Positions 44,057 to 54,067 are shown, counted from the first letter of the stretch. The stretch is DNA of 64,000 nt from Paracoccus marcusii (GCF_028621715.1 NZ_CP117466.1:2988501-3052500), one strand, 5' to 3'. Numbers and translations: made by a program. The notes: generated by a model not told the origin, from the sequence alone.

Positions 44057-45111
44057 CACGCATCCCCGCTTGCGGAGGCCAGCCGTGCCAGCGGCACGCG
44101 GTCACGCTTGCGCGTCAATTCGTAGAGACCCATCGCGGTCCAACCGACCAAGGTCGTTTCCGACCCAGCCCCCCGGAAGGCCCCCTGCAGGACCTGATCC
44201 AGCGTCGCGCGGTCTCGCTTTGGCATAGGCGCAAAATCGACCACGATCTGTCCGCCCAGACCGCGCAGCGCAAGCTGCCGGGGCAGTTCGCGGGCCAGCG
44301 CGATGTTCGCCTTCAGTCCCGCGGCCAGCGAGGTGTCGTTGCCGGTGTTCACGTCGACCGCGACCAGCGCACGGGTCGCCTCGACATGCGCGTCGCTGCC
44401 GCCCGGCAGGGGCACGCGGGAAGACAGCAGCGCATCGACGGCGTCGAGCACGCCGCAGCGATCAAAGCTGTCTTCGCCTTCCTCGACGGCGTCGGGGGCG
44501 GGCTCGGCCCAGTCCATCCACGCCTGCTCCCACGGCGTGGGCGCGTCCAGCAGCAGTTCCGGCGCGCCCGCGGTTTCGGCGCAGACGCGATCCGCCAATT
44601 CGATCAGGTCGTCCAACTCGGCGCGGATGTCGTCGTCCTCCGCGTCCAGGCAGACGCTACGGAGGATCAGGCCATGATCGCGATCGCCCAGGGACGCCCT
44701 GCCGATCGCCTCCAGCTCATCCCGGCGATCCTCGTCGCGGATGCTGCGTGACACGTTGACCCCCGGCGCGCCCGGCGTGACCAGCGCGTGACGGCCGCGA
44801 AACAGCAGGCGCGTGGACAGGGGCACGGCCTTGCCGTCTTCGGCCACGCCCGCGACCTGGACCAGCAGCGGCTTGCCCTCGGACACGCCCTTGCGATCGC
44901 GCAGATAGCCCGTCTGGCCATCCGGCAGGCGCAGGAACACGCCGCCCTGCCCCTTCATGAAGCGGTCGGTCGAGGCACGACAGATCGCGCCGGGCGCCAG
45001 CGCGGTCAGCGGATCGCTGGCCACCAGCAGGTCGATCAGCTGACCGTCCTGCATCAGGGCTGCGGCTTCGAGGCCGAACAGATGCCCCAGAACGACTTGG
45101 CGACCCTTCAT
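44056..45111 (-). CDS. Short ribonuclease E/G family protein
   Basis: 351 residues, shorter than RNase G (about 490). An N-terminal S1-like strand region ([20 protein letters not shown]) leads to the catalytic core with both metal aspartates, in [20 protein letters not shown] and [20 protein letters not shown]. The C-terminal Zn-link CPxC motif that joins RNase E/G dimers is absent; the protein stops after [16 protein letters not shown] 45111 overlaps the Maf stop. It probably cleaves single-stranded RNA at 5' ends like RNase G, but as a smaller assembly. Confidence 0.9.
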   Translation of the reverse strand: MKGRQVVLGHLFGLEAAALMQDGQLIDLLVASDPLTALAPGAICRASTDRFMKGQGGVFLRLPDGQTGYLRDRKGVSEGKPLLVQVAGVAEDGKAVPLSTRLLFRGRHALVTPGAPGVNVSRSIRDEDRRDELEAIGRASLGDRDHGLILRSVCLDAEDDDIRAELDDLIELADRVCAETAGAPELLLDAPTPWEQAWMDWAEPAPDAVEEGEDSFDRCGVLDAVDALLSSRVPLPGGSDAHVEATRALVAVDVNTGNDTSLAAGLKANIALARELPRQLALRGLGGQIVVDFAPMPKRDRATLDQVLQGAFRGAGSETTLVGWTAMGLYELTRKRDRVPLARLASASGDA

Positions 45112-45710
45112 CGGGCGTCTTCCTTGATCTTGGGATGGATGCCGATCGCGGCCAGCATGGCGGCGGTTTCCGACAGAGGCAGGCCGACGACGGCCGAAAA
45201 CGACCCCTCCAGCCACGGGATGAAGGCGGCCGCCGCCCCTTGGATGGCATAGCCGCCGGCCTTGCCCTGCCAGTCGCCCGCATCCAGGTACCGCTCCAGC
45301 GCGGCCGGATCGATCGATCGCATGCGGACCTTGGTCTCGACCAGGCGCAGGGCGGTGCGGGATCCGCGGCGCAGTGCGATGGCGGTCAGCACGACGTGCC
45401 GGCGCCCCGACATCAGCCGCATGAAGGCAGCAGCCTCGTCGCGATCGGCGGGCTTGCCCAGGATGCGGCGGCCCACGGCCACGGTGGTGTCGGCGGTCAG
45501 CAACGCCTCGCCCTCGGCCAGATCCAGCGCGGCGGCCTTTTCGGCGGCCATGCGGCGGACATAGTCGCGGGGTGGTTCGGCCTTGCGGGGGGTCTCGTCG
45601 ATATCGGCGGGGCGCAGCGCGTCGGGAACGATCCCGATCTGGGCCAGCAGTTCCAACCGCCGCGGGCTGGCTGATCCCAGGATCAGCCTGGGGGGCGTAT
45701 CGGCCATCAT
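45108..45710 (-). CDS. maf: Maf/YceF-type nucleotide pyrophosphatase
   Basis: 200 residues. The family hydrolyses modified or canonical nucleoside triphosphates to monophosphates. Motifs: [102 protein letters not shown]. Two adjacent ATG codons (45710 and 45707) are possible starts after GGAGG. It follows infA and overlaps the ribonuclease gene (ATGA). Confidence 0.94.
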   Translation of the reverse strand: MMADTPPRLILGSASPRRLELLAQIGIVPDALRPADIDETPRKAEPPRDYVRRMAAEKAAALDLAEGEALLTADTTVAVGRRILGKPADRDEAAAFMRLMSGRRHVVLTAIALRRGSRTALRLVETKVRMRSIDPAALERYLDAGDWQGKAGGYAIQGAAAAFIPWLEGSFSAVVGLPLSETAAMLAAIGIHPKIKEDAR

Positions 45711-45747
45711 GCGGCCTCCGGTGGTGTCGGCCGTCCCGGGGGACGGC

Positions 45748-45966
45748 TTACTTGAAGCGGTAATTGATCCGCCCCTTGGTCAGGTCATAGGTGTTCATTT
45801 CCACCTGAACCTTGTCGCCTGCCAGAACACGGATGCGGTTCTTGCGCATCTTGCCTGCCATATGCGCGATGATCTCATGGCCGTTTTCAAGCTCGACCCG
45901 GAATGTCGCATTGGGCAGGAGTTCCTTCACGACGCCGGGGAATTCGAGCATTTCTTCCTTGGCCAT
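45748..45966 (-). CDS. infA: Translation initiation factor IF-1
   Basis: 72 residues, nearly the standard bacterial sequence: [69 protein letters not shown]. It occupies the ribosomal A site during initiation. ATG 45966 is the family start; an upstream ATG at 45972 is in frame but not conserved. First gene of the infA-maf-RNase-yacG block. Confidence 0.98.
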   Translation of the reverse strand: MAKEEMLEFPGVVKELLPNATFRVELENGHEIIAHMAGKMRKNRIRVLAGDKVQVEMNTYDLTKGRINYRFK

Positions 45967-46053
45967 GGTCACTCCGTTCTTGTCATCCCGTCAGATTCGG
46001 GACCGACGTTACATGCGACCAGAATGCGGGGAATTCAAGGAAAAAGCGCCCGG

Positions 46054-47163
46054 TCAGCCGCGCAGCGCCGTCAGGTCGGTGCCCGTGGCAAGCCCCAGGT
46101 CGTCAATCGACAGGTCCTGGGCGCGAAACGGGTCGGGCTGGGACAGGTCGCCCGGGGCATGCGCGGCCATCATCGCGGCTGCCTGGCCCATCACCGGGAC
46201 CATGCCGTCATCGGTCGCGGCCGACGCGGGGTCGCGCAGACGGATCGCATGGCATCCCTCGGCCTCGCCGAACTTTCCGGTGGCCAGGACCTGGCCGTCC
46301 TGCGTCTCCAGCGTGGCCTGTGTCAGACAGGTGCGCGGCAGGCTCAGCAGCCGCCCGTCCAGAAATCCGCGCAGCTCGGCAAGCGACACGCGCTTGCGGC
46401 ACAGCACGCCGGTCACCGAGACGGGGGCGTCCTGCATCGCCGCGGCCAGGCTGACCCGAACGGGGGCGGCGACCGGGGGCGCCGGGGCCGCGACAGGGGC
46501 GGCATCGGGGCGCGGACGCGCCTGGTTCGCGGGCTGGGGCAAGGCCAGCAGCACGCGTCCCTCGCGCATGTCGGGCGCCCCCATCGCCAGGTGGAACGAC
46601 AGGCTGCGCAGCGGCCGATCCTCCAGCATCAGGGACAGGGGCCGGGGATCGTCCAGATGGGTCAGGAACTGATAGCCGCCGACGGCCTCGAACCCCTCGA
46701 CCCCCTCCATCTCGGCAGTCAGCTCTGTCAGCAGGGCGTTGATGAAGTCGGAACACAGCAGTGCGTCGCTGCGGGTGGGTCGGCGCCGCTCCAGCCCGCG
46801 CGACGTCACGCGGCCAAGGGCCTGCCATTCGACCAGCGCCGCCACCGCCTGCGGGCACAGCGCGATCGCCCCCAGCAGATCGCCCGGCCCCTGCAGCACG
46901 ACGACCAGCGGCAGTTCCGGCAGCAGCTCCGGCAGCTCTGCCAGCGTCAGCGCGCCGGGCTGGACGGACAGTGCCCGGACGGGCAGCTGGTACAGCCGGT
47001 CGGCGGCGCGTCCGATCGCGGTGGCGGCGGCGCGGGCCGGGGTCGGCGCGGGAGATGCGGGCAGCTGCGGGGCCCCGCCTTGGCCCAGCCTGACCTGCGC
47101 ACGCGCCTGCAGCATGCGGCGCAAGACGCCAGGGGCTTGGGTGGCGGGGTCTGCATGGGTCAT
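46054..47163 (-). CDS. FliM/FliN (SpoA)-family C-ring-like protein
   Basis: 369 residues. The N-terminal 60 residues are Ala/Pro-rich and variable. A middle region (YQLPVRALSVQPGALTLAEL, DALLCSDFINALLTELTAEM) resembles the CheC-like part of FliM, and the C-terminal 120 residues hold a SpoA module: VSVTGVLCRKRVSLAELRGF, LLSLPRTCLTQATLETQDGQ, VLATGKFGEAEGCHAIRLRD. FliM/FliN proteins form the flagellar switch ring, but no other flagellar gene is in the window. It may serve a flagellar cluster elsewhere or a type III-like system. Length is close to FliM. Confidence 0.72.
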   Translation of the reverse strand: MTHADPATQAPGVLRRMLQARAQVRLGQGGAPQLPASPAPTPARAAATAIGRAADRLYQLPVRALSVQPGALTLAELPELLPELPLVVVLQGPGDLLGAIALCPQAVAALVEWQALGRVTSRGLERRRPTRSDALLCSDFINALLTELTAEMEGVEGFEAVGGYQFLTHLDDPRPLSLMLEDRPLRSLSFHLAMGAPDMREGRVLLALPQPANQARPRPDAAPVAAPAPPVAAPVRVSLAAAMQDAPVSVTGVLCRKRVSLAELRGFLDGRLLSLPRTCLTQATLETQDGQVLATGKFGEAEGCHAIRLRDPASAATDDGMVPVMGQAAAMMAAHAPGDLSQPDPFRAQDLSIDDLGLATGTDLTALRG

Positions 47164-47224
47164 GTCACGTCCGAATCAGGCTGTCGCTGCCCGTTCAAAA
47201 TGGACCGTCAGGATTGAGAAAGGG

Positions 47225-49870
47225 TTAACCGGAGGGCACCGGCGGCCGCGCCGGCAGCTGGATGCGGAACGCTGCACCCCCCTGCCCCGGCAGATAGCTG
47301 ATGTCGCCGCCCAGGGTCAGCATGATCTCGCGGCAGATGGCCAACCCCAGGCCTGCGCCACCCGCGCGGGCGGGGTCGTTCAGACGCGCGAACTTCTCGA
47401 AGATCAGCGTCTGGCGGCCGCTGTCGATGCCGCTGCCGTTGTCGACGATGTCGATGACCGCGCCGCCGCCTTCAGGATGACGGACGCGGATGATCAGCAC
47501 CGGATGCGCCGCGTCGCAATACTTGCGCGCATTGCTGATGACGTTGATCAGCACCTGCAGCAGGCGGTCCGCATCGGTGATCAGGCCCAAGTGCTCTGAC
47601 GGCAGGTCGCGGTCGATCAGAAAGCCGCGTTCCGGCCGCGTGGCCGACGCCGCGGCCAGCGCGCGCGTGATCAGGTCGTGCAGGTTCGCGACCGAGATCG
47701 TCAGTTGCGCCCGCCCGCTTTCCAGCACGGACAGATCCAGAAGGTCGTCCAAGAGCCGCGTCAGGCGGCCGGCCTCGTCATGGATGATGCCTGCGAACTT
47801 GCCGCGCTCCTCGGCGGTCAGGTCGGGCTCCTTGAGGATCTCCGAGAACGCCCGGACCGAGGTCATGGGCGTGCGCAGTTCGTGGCTGATCTGGCCCAGG
47901 AAGGCGTCCTTCTGGACCGACAGGGCGGTCAGCTTGTCATTGGCCTCGCGCAGCTGTCGGGCGGTGCGGGTCAGTTCGGCCTGCGCGGCCTCAAGGCGCT
48001 GCGTCTCCTCCTTGGCGCGCTGCGCCTCGTCTGCGACCTGCAGAAGGTCGGCCACCGTCAGCGCGACGCCCCCCGCCACGCGGTCGATCATCGCATGCGC
48101 CGTAGCAGAGCCGATCGACCCCGCCAGCCGCCGCTCCAGTCGGGTCAGGAACCGGGGCGTCAGGTCGGGCAGATAGCCGGTCTTGCCCTGCGCCCGCGCC
48201 TCGGCCTGGAAATAGCGCAGCGCGGCGTCCGGTCCCCAGACCCGCCGCGCCATGGCCAACAGCGGCTCGGCCCGGTCGTCGGCGCGCAGCATGCGGCTGT
48301 GGCGGATCGGCTCGACCGCGGACACGAAGGACAGGCCCTGCAGGCGTTCCACCGGGTCCGGGAACCCGAAGATCGACACTCCGATGAAGGCCAGCGTGTT
48401 CAGCGTCAGGGACAGCGCCACGGCGGCCGTCCAGGGATCGACCCCCGGCGGCACCGGCAGATCGCCCCCCACCCCCACCGACGGCAGGAAGATCAGCGCC
48501 ATCCACAGGACCGATCCTGTGCCGATGCCGGCATAGGCGCCCTTGCGGTTTGCGCCGCGCCACAATAGCCCGCCCAGCATCGCGGGCAGCACCTGCGCCA
48601 TGCCGGTGAAGGCCACAAGCCCCATCGCGGCCAGTGCCGCCGTGCCCCCCGACGCCTGGTGATAGACCCAGCCCGCTGCGACCACCGCCAGGATCGCGAC
48701 CCGCCGAGCGTTCAGCACGAAGCCGCGCAGATCGTCGGTCTCGTCCGGGGCGGGGATGCGGCGTAGCGCCAGCCAGGCGGGGACCAGCCAGTGGTTCGAC
48801 ACCATCGTGGCGACCGCGATCGCACACATGACGACCATCGACGTCGCCGCAGAAAACCCGCCCAGGAACACCAGCAGCGCCAGCATGTCCTGGCCCGCCG
48901 CCGCGGGCAGGGTCAGCACATAGAGGTCCGGGTCCGACCCCGCGGGCAGCAGTTCACGCCCCATCACCGCAATGGGCAGCACGAACAGCGACATCACGAA
49001 CAGATAGGCCGGAAAGGCCCAGCCCGCGACATGCAGGCGCTCCTCGTCCGCGGCCTCGACCACCATGACCTGGAACATGCGCGGCAGGGTCAGGATGGCG
49101 GCGGCGGACACCAGGATCAGCGCGGTCCAGCGGTCGGGCTTGAGCAGCCAGCCCTGCGCCACGTCGGGATCGGCCGCGGCACGGGCGATGCGCGCCAGCA
49201 TGTCCGCAGGCCCGTCGGCCAGCCCCCAGACCACGAACAGTCCAAGCGCCACGAAGGCCGCCAGCTTCACGACCGCCTCCAGCGCGATCGCTGTGACGAC
49301 GCCGTGGTGGCGTTCATCCGCCGCCAGGTTGCGGGTGCCGAACAGGATGGTGAACAGCGCAAGCCCCGCCGCGACCCACAGGGCCGTTCCCCCCATCGCG
49401 CCCGCATCGGCGCCGTTGGGGACGTCGGTGGCGAAGATGTCGAAGGACAGGCGCACCGATTGCAGCTGCAGCGCGATATAGGGGGTCGACGCGATGACCG
49501 CGATCAGCGTCACGATGGCCGCCAGCCGGTTCGATTTCCCGAACCGGGCCGAGATCAGGTCCGCGACCGAGGTGACGTGATGCATCCGCGCCACGCGAAC
49601 CAGCCGCCTCAGCCCCCACCACGCCCCGGTGAAGACCAGCGTCGGTCCCAGATAGATCGTCGCGAACTCCAGCCCGGACCGGGACGCATAGCCCACCGCG
49701 CCATAGAACGTCCATGCCGAACAATAGACCGACAGCGACAGCGTATAGACCAGCGGATGGTCCAGCCACCGCACATGCCCGCGCGCCGCCGCCCGGTCGG
49801 CGGCATAGGCGACCCCGAACATCAGCGCGACATAGGCGAGGCAGGCGCCGACCAGCGCCTCAAAGGGCAT
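47225..49870 (-). CDS. Sodium:solute symporter-histidine kinase fusion (CrbS-like)
   Basis: 881 residues. Residues 1-490 are a solute:sodium symporter with about 13 helices (YADRAAARGHVRWLDHPLVY, YSLSVYCSAWTFYGAVGYAS-like block, VADLISARFGKSNRLAAIVT, GGFSAATSMVVMCAIAVATM). A STAC-like linker follows (ALRYFQAEARAQGKTGYLPD), then a coiled coil, the H-box with His663 (ISHELRTPMTSVRAF), N-box and ATP boxes (IVDNGSGID; GGAGLGLAICREIMLTLGGD). CrbS proteins sense acetate or similar and control acetyl-CoA synthetase. No C-terminal receiver; the separate regulator at 50135 is the likely partner. Overlaps the small membrane gene by 11 bases. Confidence 0.92.
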   Translation of the reverse strand: MPFEALVGACLAYVALMFGVAYAADRAAARGHVRWLDHPLVYTLSLSVYCSAWTFYGAVGYASRSGLEFATIYLGPTLVFTGAWWGLRRLVRVARMHHVTSVADLISARFGKSNRLAAIVTLIAVIASTPYIALQLQSVRLSFDIFATDVPNGADAGAMGGTALWVAAGLALFTILFGTRNLAADERHHGVVTAIALEAVVKLAAFVALGLFVVWGLADGPADMLARIARAAADPDVAQGWLLKPDRWTALILVSAAAILTLPRMFQVMVVEAADEERLHVAGWAFPAYLFVMSLFVLPIAVMGRELLPAGSDPDLYVLTLPAAAGQDMLALLVFLGGFSAATSMVVMCAIAVATMVSNHWLVPAWLALRRIPAPDETDDLRGFVLNARRVAILAVVAAGWVYHQASGGTAALAAMGLVAFTGMAQVLPAMLGGLLWRGANRKGAYAGIGTGSVLWMALIFLPSVGVGGDLPVPPGVDPWTAAVALSLTLNTLAFIGVSIFGFPDPVERLQGLSFVSAVEPIRHSRMLRADDRAEPLLAMARRVWGPDAALRYFQAEARAQGKTGYLPDLTPRFLTRLERRLAGSIGSATAHAMIDRVAGGVALTVADLLQVADEAQRAKEETQRLEAAQAELTRTARQLREANDKLTALSVQKDAFLGQISHELRTPMTSVRAFSEILKEPDLTAEERGKFAGIIHDEAGRLTRLLDDLLDLSVLESGRAQLTISVANLHDLITRALAAASATRPERGFLIDRDLPSEHLGLITDADRLLQVLINVISNARKYCDAAHPVLIIRVRHPEGGGAVIDIVDNGSGIDSGRQTLIFEKFARLNDPARAGGAGLGLAICREIMLTLGGDISYLPGQGGAAFRIQLPARPPVPSG

Positions 49871-50135
49871 CGGGGCCCCCCGTCGGTGCCTCGGCGCGCA
49901 TGGTCGCGGCCTCTGCCCGCAGCAGGGCGCGGTGCAGCGCGCGGATGACCACGATCAGCACCGCCCACAGGCCGAACAGCCAGACCGCGCCCCCGGCATA
50001 GGACAGGCTGCCCGGCATCCACCAGACCGGCACCAGCAGCAGCATCATCGTCATCACCGGCAGCACCCGCGCCGCATCGCCAAGGCGGCGGCGATGGAAC
50101 GAGGCGCGTTCCAGAAACAGCGGCCGGTCGGGCAT
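49860..50135 (-). CDS. Small two-helix membrane protein
   Basis: 91 residues with two hydrophobic helices (VLPVMTMMLLLVPVWWMPGS and GAVWLFGLWAVLIVVIRAL) and a charged C-terminal tail. Size and topology are like the DUF4212 small subunits that accompany sodium:solute symporters, but the sequence is not clearly of that family. Its ATG overlaps the regulator stop and its end overlaps the symporter-kinase start, so all three are translated together and it is probably a subunit or stabiliser of the symporter half. Confidence 0.75.
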   Translation of the reverse strand: MPDRPLFLERASFHRRRLGDAARVLPVMTMMLLLVPVWWMPGSLSYAGGAVWLFGLWAVLIVVIRALHRALLRAEAATMRAEAPTGGPDAL

Positions 50136-50494
50136 CAGGCCAGCATCCGGCGCACCGTCGCGCGCAGTTCCTGGTTGTCGAAAGGCTTGGCCAGCACCGC
50201 ATCCGCGCGCGCGCCGTCATCGCCGGTCTGCCCCCGCGCAGTCAGCATCAGCACCGGCGTCGCGGCCAGGTCGGCGTCATCGGCGGCGCGCAGATCCTGC
50301 AGGATCTCGGTCCCCGACCGGTTGGGCAGCATCAGGTCCAGGATCACCAGGCGCGGGCGCGCGGCCAGGATCGCCTCGATGCCGCCTGCGCCGTCGGGAT
50401 GCAGGTCGACCGACCACCCCTCGCGCGACAGGATGAAGCGCACCGCCTCGGCGATGTTGGGCTCGTCCTCGATCATCAGGATGTCCGGCTGCAT
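50135..50494 (-). CDS. Single-domain response regulator
   Basis: 119 residues, a stand-alone receiver: IEDEPNIAEAVRFILSREGW, LVILDLMLPNRSGTEILQDL with the phosphoacceptor Asp near residue 54, VLMLTARGQTGDD and DAVLAKPFDNQELRATVRRM. There is no output domain, so it acts by protein contact or phosphotransfer. CrbR, the usual partner of CrbS, has a LuxR-type output; its absence here is notable. ATG 50494 begins the receiver fold; the frame is open to 50548. Confidence 0.88.
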   Translation of the reverse strand: MQPDILMIEDEPNIAEAVRFILSREGWSVDLHPDGAGGIEAILAARPRLVILDLMLPNRSGTEILQDLRAADDADLAATPVLMLTARGQTGDDGARADAVLAKPFDNQELRATVRRMLA

Positions 50495-50557
50495 CCGCCC
50501 TCCCCGCGTGCGGCCCGGCGGGCCGGGGCGGATCATGGGCCGGATCACGGCCCCGTG

Positions 50558-51847
50558 TCAAAGGGACCTTTGCGCCTGCCCGCCCTGCGGCACCAGGATC
50601 GAGGGTTCGCGGCGCGCCGGACAGTCGGCACGCGGACAGATCCGGCAGGCGGGCCCGATGGGCAGCGCATCGTCGGGGGGTGGTCCGTCGAACGGCAGAA
50701 TCAGCATCAGCGCCTCGGTCAGCAGCGGGCCGTCCAGGCCCAGGGGCTGACTGCGCTGCGCAAAGGACAGGGTGCGGAACGCGCGCCCATCCGGCGTGAC
50801 GACGATCCGTGCCAGTGCCACCTGCGGCACCGCCAGGGCATGATACAGCGGCCACAGCGCACAGCTGTCACCAGGCCGTGGCAGCGCAAATCCCAGCGCG
50901 GCGCGACGCAGGGTCAACACCCCCGATCCGTCGCAGACCAGCAGGCCCGCGCCCTGGAACCCCTCGGGGCGCAGATCGGCCAGCCGCCGGATCACCAGGT
51001 CCAGGGGCTGGCCAAGCCGCGCGGCCAGCCGAACCGGGTCGGGCGGCGTTCCCGCCGCGGGGATCGCCTCGGTCAGCGCGCGGTCCGACAGCGCGTCCCG
51101 GTCGTCCAGCATCCCGGCCAACAGATCCGCGGCCATCGCCCGCGCCGCATCCGAGGTCAGATCGCCCGGATCGGGGTCCGCAACGCCGGGTTCGGCCAGC
51201 CAGGCCTCGACCTCCTCCTGGGGGGTGGTGGCCTGACCTTCGGCCTCGAAGCTGTCCAGATAGGCGACCAGGGCCTGTGCGGTCAGCGACAGGCGCTGGC
51301 TGTCCTGGTGCAGGTTCGCATGGAACCGCTGGCGCCATTCGGCGGAAATCTCGCCCTCCTCGACCAGGATCGCCGCGGTGGAGCGGACCGAGGTCACCGC
51401 CGACAGCACCTCGTGCAGGGTGGTCAGCAGATAGGGATCGCGAGTCATGCGGTCGGACAGGTCGACCAGTTGCCGTTCCAATCCGGCGCCCCGCCGCGCA
51501 TGGGCGATCAAAAGGCCCGACCAGCCCGGAAAGCGGGCCAGGAATTCGGTGATCTGGTCCAGTTCCGGCACGGTGCCCACGGCGACGGGATGGGCCGCGG
51601 CCTCGCGCAGGGCCGCGATGCGGACCTCCTCGCGGCCTTCGGCCAGTTCATCGGGGGGAACCTCCAGAACCTCGGCCAAGCGGGCGATCAGGTCGGCGCC
51701 GACGGGGCGGCGGTTGTGTTCGATCAGGTTCAGATAGGCGGGAGAAATGCCCACGGCGCGCGCGATGTCGGCCTGACGCCGGGCCATCGCCAAGCGGCGT
51801 TCCCGGATCCGCGTCCCCGTCAGGACGGTGGCTGCGCGCGCGGGCAC
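50558..51847 (-). CDS. XRE-family regulator, ScfR/RamB type with C-terminal Cys motif
   Basis: 429 residues from GTG 51847. N-terminal helix-turn-helix (residues 12-65: RERRLAMARRQADIARAVGI, SPAYLNLIEHNRRPVGADLI). A long middle region follows, and the C-terminus has LFALP-type block FALPRPGDSCALWPLYHALA and the cluster CRICPRADCPARREPSIL with three Cys, as in ScfR, RamB and PrpC-operon regulators that respond to short-chain acyl-CoA. Directly beside the CrbS-like kinase unit, which fits a joint role in acetate or propionate use. It follows the DUF815 gene after 3 bases. Confidence 0.88.
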   Translation of the reverse strand: MPARAATVLTGTRIRERRLAMARRQADIARAVGISPAYLNLIEHNRRPVGADLIARLAEVLEVPPDELAEGREEVRIAALREAAAHPVAVGTVPELDQITEFLARFPGWSGLLIAHARRGAGLERQLVDLSDRMTRDPYLLTTLHEVLSAVTSVRSTAAILVEEGEISAEWRQRFHANLHQDSQRLSLTAQALVAYLDSFEAEGQATTPQEEVEAWLAEPGVADPDPGDLTSDAARAMAADLLAGMLDDRDALSDRALTEAIPAAGTPPDPVRLAARLGQPLDLVIRRLADLRPEGFQGAGLLVCDGSGVLTLRRAALGFALPRPGDSCALWPLYHALAVPQVALARIVVTPDGRAFRTLSFAQRSQPLGLDGPLLTEALMLILPFDGPPPDDALPIGPACRICPRADCPARREPSILVPQGGQAQRSL

Positions 51848-51850
51848 GGC

Positions 51851-52690
51851 CTAGACCGCCAGACCGTGGCGCCCGGCAAGATCGGTGAAGAACTGCCACG
51901 CCACGCGCCCCGACCGGGCGCCCCGCGTGGCCTGCCATTCGATCGCCTGCGCACGCAGATCACCGGGGTCGACCGACAGCCCATAGGCCGCGCAATAGCC
52001 GTCGATCATCGCCAGGAATTGGTCCTGGTCGCAGGGATGAAAGCCAAGCCACAGGCCAAAGCGGTCGGACAGGGACACCTTTTCCTCGACCGCCTCTCCG
52101 GGGTGGATGGCACTGGCGCGTTCGTTGTCGATCATCTCGCGCGGCATCAGGTGGCGGCGGTTCGAGGTCGCATAGAGGATCACGTTCGCGGGCCGCCCGC
52201 TGATCCCGCCATCCAGCACCGCCTTTAGCGACTTGTACTGGGTGTCGTCGTGGCTGAAGGACAGATCGTCCGCAAACAGCACGAAGCGCCGCTCGGGTGC
52301 GGCGCCCAGGATCGCCAGCAGCCGTCCGACCGAATGCAGGTCGTCGCGGGCGATCTCGACCAGGACCAGCGGCAGGCCTTGGGCCACGGCCTCGGCATGG
52401 ACCGCCTTGACCAGCGACGACTTGCCCATGCCGCGCGCGCCCCACAGCAGGGCATTGTTCGCCCCAAGGCCGCGCGCGAACTGCAGCGTGTTGTCCAGAA
52501 GCGTGCGCCGCGACCGGTCGATGCCGATCAGCTGGTCTAGCGGCACACCGGCGACATGCGCCACGGGCACCAGCCGGTCGGGGTCGGCCTGCCACACGAA
52601 TGCCGTGGCCTCGTCGAACCGGGGCACCGGAACGGCCGGCGGGGCCAGTCGTTCAAGCGCATCGGCGATGCGCGTCAGCGCAGCCGTCAT
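51851..52690 (-). CDS. DUF815 AAA+ ATPase
   Basis: 279 residues. Walker [21 protein letters not shown], Walker [21 protein letters not shown], then [20 protein letters not shown] as sensor 1 and [20 protein letters not shown]. This is the DUF815 family, whose biochemical role is not settled. In Rhodobacteraceae it is commonly next to the Tat genes. The ATG overlaps the tatC stop (ATGA), so it is probably the fourth gene of the tat operon. Confidence 0.9.
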   Translation of the reverse strand: MTAALTRIADALERLAPPAVPVPRFDEATAFVWQADPDRLVPVAHVAGVPLDQLIGIDRSRRTLLDNTLQFARGLGANNALLWGARGMGKSSLVKAVHAEAVAQGLPLVLVEIARDDLHSVGRLLAILGAAPERRFVLFADDLSFSHDDTQYKSLKAVLDGGISGRPANVILYATSNRRHLMPREMIDNERASAIHPGEAVEEKVSLSDRFGLWLGFHPCDQDQFLAMIDGYCAAYGLSVDPGDLRAQAIEWQATRGARSGRVAWQFFTDLAGRHGLAV

Positions 52691-53547
52691 TCGTCATCCT
52701 CGATCCACAGGCCCTGGGCCCGCAGGTCACGTTCGCGCACCACCTCGATGCGGCGGACGATCTGGATCGAGATCTCGTAAAGGCCATAGACGACCGAGAA
52801 CAGCACCAGCTGGCTGCCGACATCGGGCGGCGTCAGGCAGGCGGCCAGCGTCAGGATGATCACCACGGCATAGCGGCGCGTGTTGGCCAGCGACTGCGAC
52901 GACACCAGCCCCGCCCGGCCCAGCAGCGCCAAGGCGACGGGCAGCTGGAACGACAGGCCAAAGGCCAGGATGAACCGCGTGGTCAGGGTCAGATACTCGC
53001 TGACCGAACCCTGGAACACGATGCCGGCCAGCCGGCTTCCCTCGCCCGCCACGGCCGCCGGATCGTCCGGCAGGGCCAGCGGACCCTGCTGAAAGCCCAG
53101 GAAGAACGCGAAGACCATCGGCAGGATGATGTAATAGGCGAAGGCGGCGCCCAGCACGAACATGATGGGCGATGCCAGAAGGAAGGGCAGAAAGGCGCGG
53201 CGTTCACTTTTGTACAGGCCCGGCGCAACAAAGCGCCACAGCTGGTACCCGATCACCGGAAACGACAGGATGAACCCGCCGAAGAAGGCGATGCGGATCG
53301 CGACCGAGAAGCCTTCCTGCAGCTTCAGCAGGATCAGGCCGCATTCCTGGCCACGCTCCTCCAGCGCGGCGCAGATGGGCCGGGTCAGGAAGTTGTAGAT
53401 CGGGTTCCAGACCAGATAGGCCAGGATCATCGCCACGACCAGGGCCAGCACGGACCAGATGATCCGCGTGCGCAGTTCCTTGAGATGTTCGATCAGGGGG
53501 GCCGAGCTGCCGTCGAGATCGTCGTCGATCGGGGTATGCGCTGACAC
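52687..53547 (-). CDS. tatC: Twin-arginine translocase subunit TatC
   Basis: 286 residues with six membrane helices. The N-terminal signal-binding site [20 protein letters not shown] has the conserved HLxELRxR pattern; the loop between helices 2 and 3 has [27 protein letters not shown] sequence and the closing ARRYA-like [20 protein letters not shown] with [19 protein letters not shown]. Start is GTG 53547; it begins right after the tatB stop. Receives folded Tat substrates such as the polyamine-binding protein at 1410-2528. Confidence 0.96.
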   Translation of the reverse strand: MSAHTPIDDDLDGSSAPLIEHLKELRTRIIWSVLALVVAMILAYLVWNPIYNFLTRPICAALEERGQECGLILLKLQEGFSVAIRIAFFGGFILSFPVIGYQLWRFVAPGLYKSERRAFLPFLLASPIMFVLGAAFAYYIILPMVFAFFLGFQQGPLALPDDPAAVAGEGSRLAGIVFQGSVSEYLTLTTRFILAFGLSFQLPVALALLGRAGLVSSQSLANTRRYAVVIILTLAACLTPPDVGSQLVLFSVVYGLYEISIQIVRRIEVVRERDLRAQGLWIEDDE

Positions 53548-54039
53548 TTACAGGTCCTTCGTGTCCGTCCGCCGCACGCCGGAGATGCGGCGGCGCGAAT
53601 CGGGATTGGGCGCCACGTCGGCGGCAGGCTGGGTGGCCGTGTTCGCAGGCTGGACCGTCGGCGCGGCGGGCGCCGCGGGGATGGCCGCATCTGCGCCCTT
53701 GTCCGCGACCGGGGCCGCGGGGTCTGGCTGGATGCGCTGGCCCATGTTGGTCTTGGGGTCCCACTTCTCGAACTTGGTGACCGCGCGATCCAGCGCGTCC
53801 AGGCCGCGACTGTTCTTCGAGGTCATCGAGGACAGGTTCTTCATCCCCTTGGCCGCGTCGTCCAGGCCGCTGGCCTTGGCCGCATCCTCCATCGCGCTGG
53901 TGAACTCGCGTGCCATCGACCGGGCGCGCGAGGTCAGCCGCCCAAGCGTATGGAACAGCTTGGGCAGATCCTCGGGGCCGATGACGACAAGCGCGACCAC
54001 CCCGATCAGCAGCAACTCGCTCCAGCCGATATCAAGCAT
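53548..54039 (-). CDS. tatB: Twin-arginine translocase subunit TatB
   Basis: 163 residues: a short helix with the conserved Glu/Pro turn (MLDIGWSELLLIGVVALVVI, GPEDLPKLFHTLGRLTSRAR), an amphipathic helix and a long Pro/Ala-rich tail. It passes substrates from TatC to TatA. Ends directly at the tatC start. Confidence 0.94.
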   Translation of the reverse strand: MLDIGWSELLLIGVVALVVIGPEDLPKLFHTLGRLTSRARSMAREFTSAMEDAAKASGLDDAAKGMKNLSSMTSKNSRGLDALDRAVTKFEKWDPKTNMGQRIQPDPAAPVADKGADAAIPAAPAAPTVQPANTATQPAADVAPNPDSRRRISGVRRTDTKDL

Positions 54040-54067
54040 TCGGGAACTCGACCTTGGGGCGCACGGT

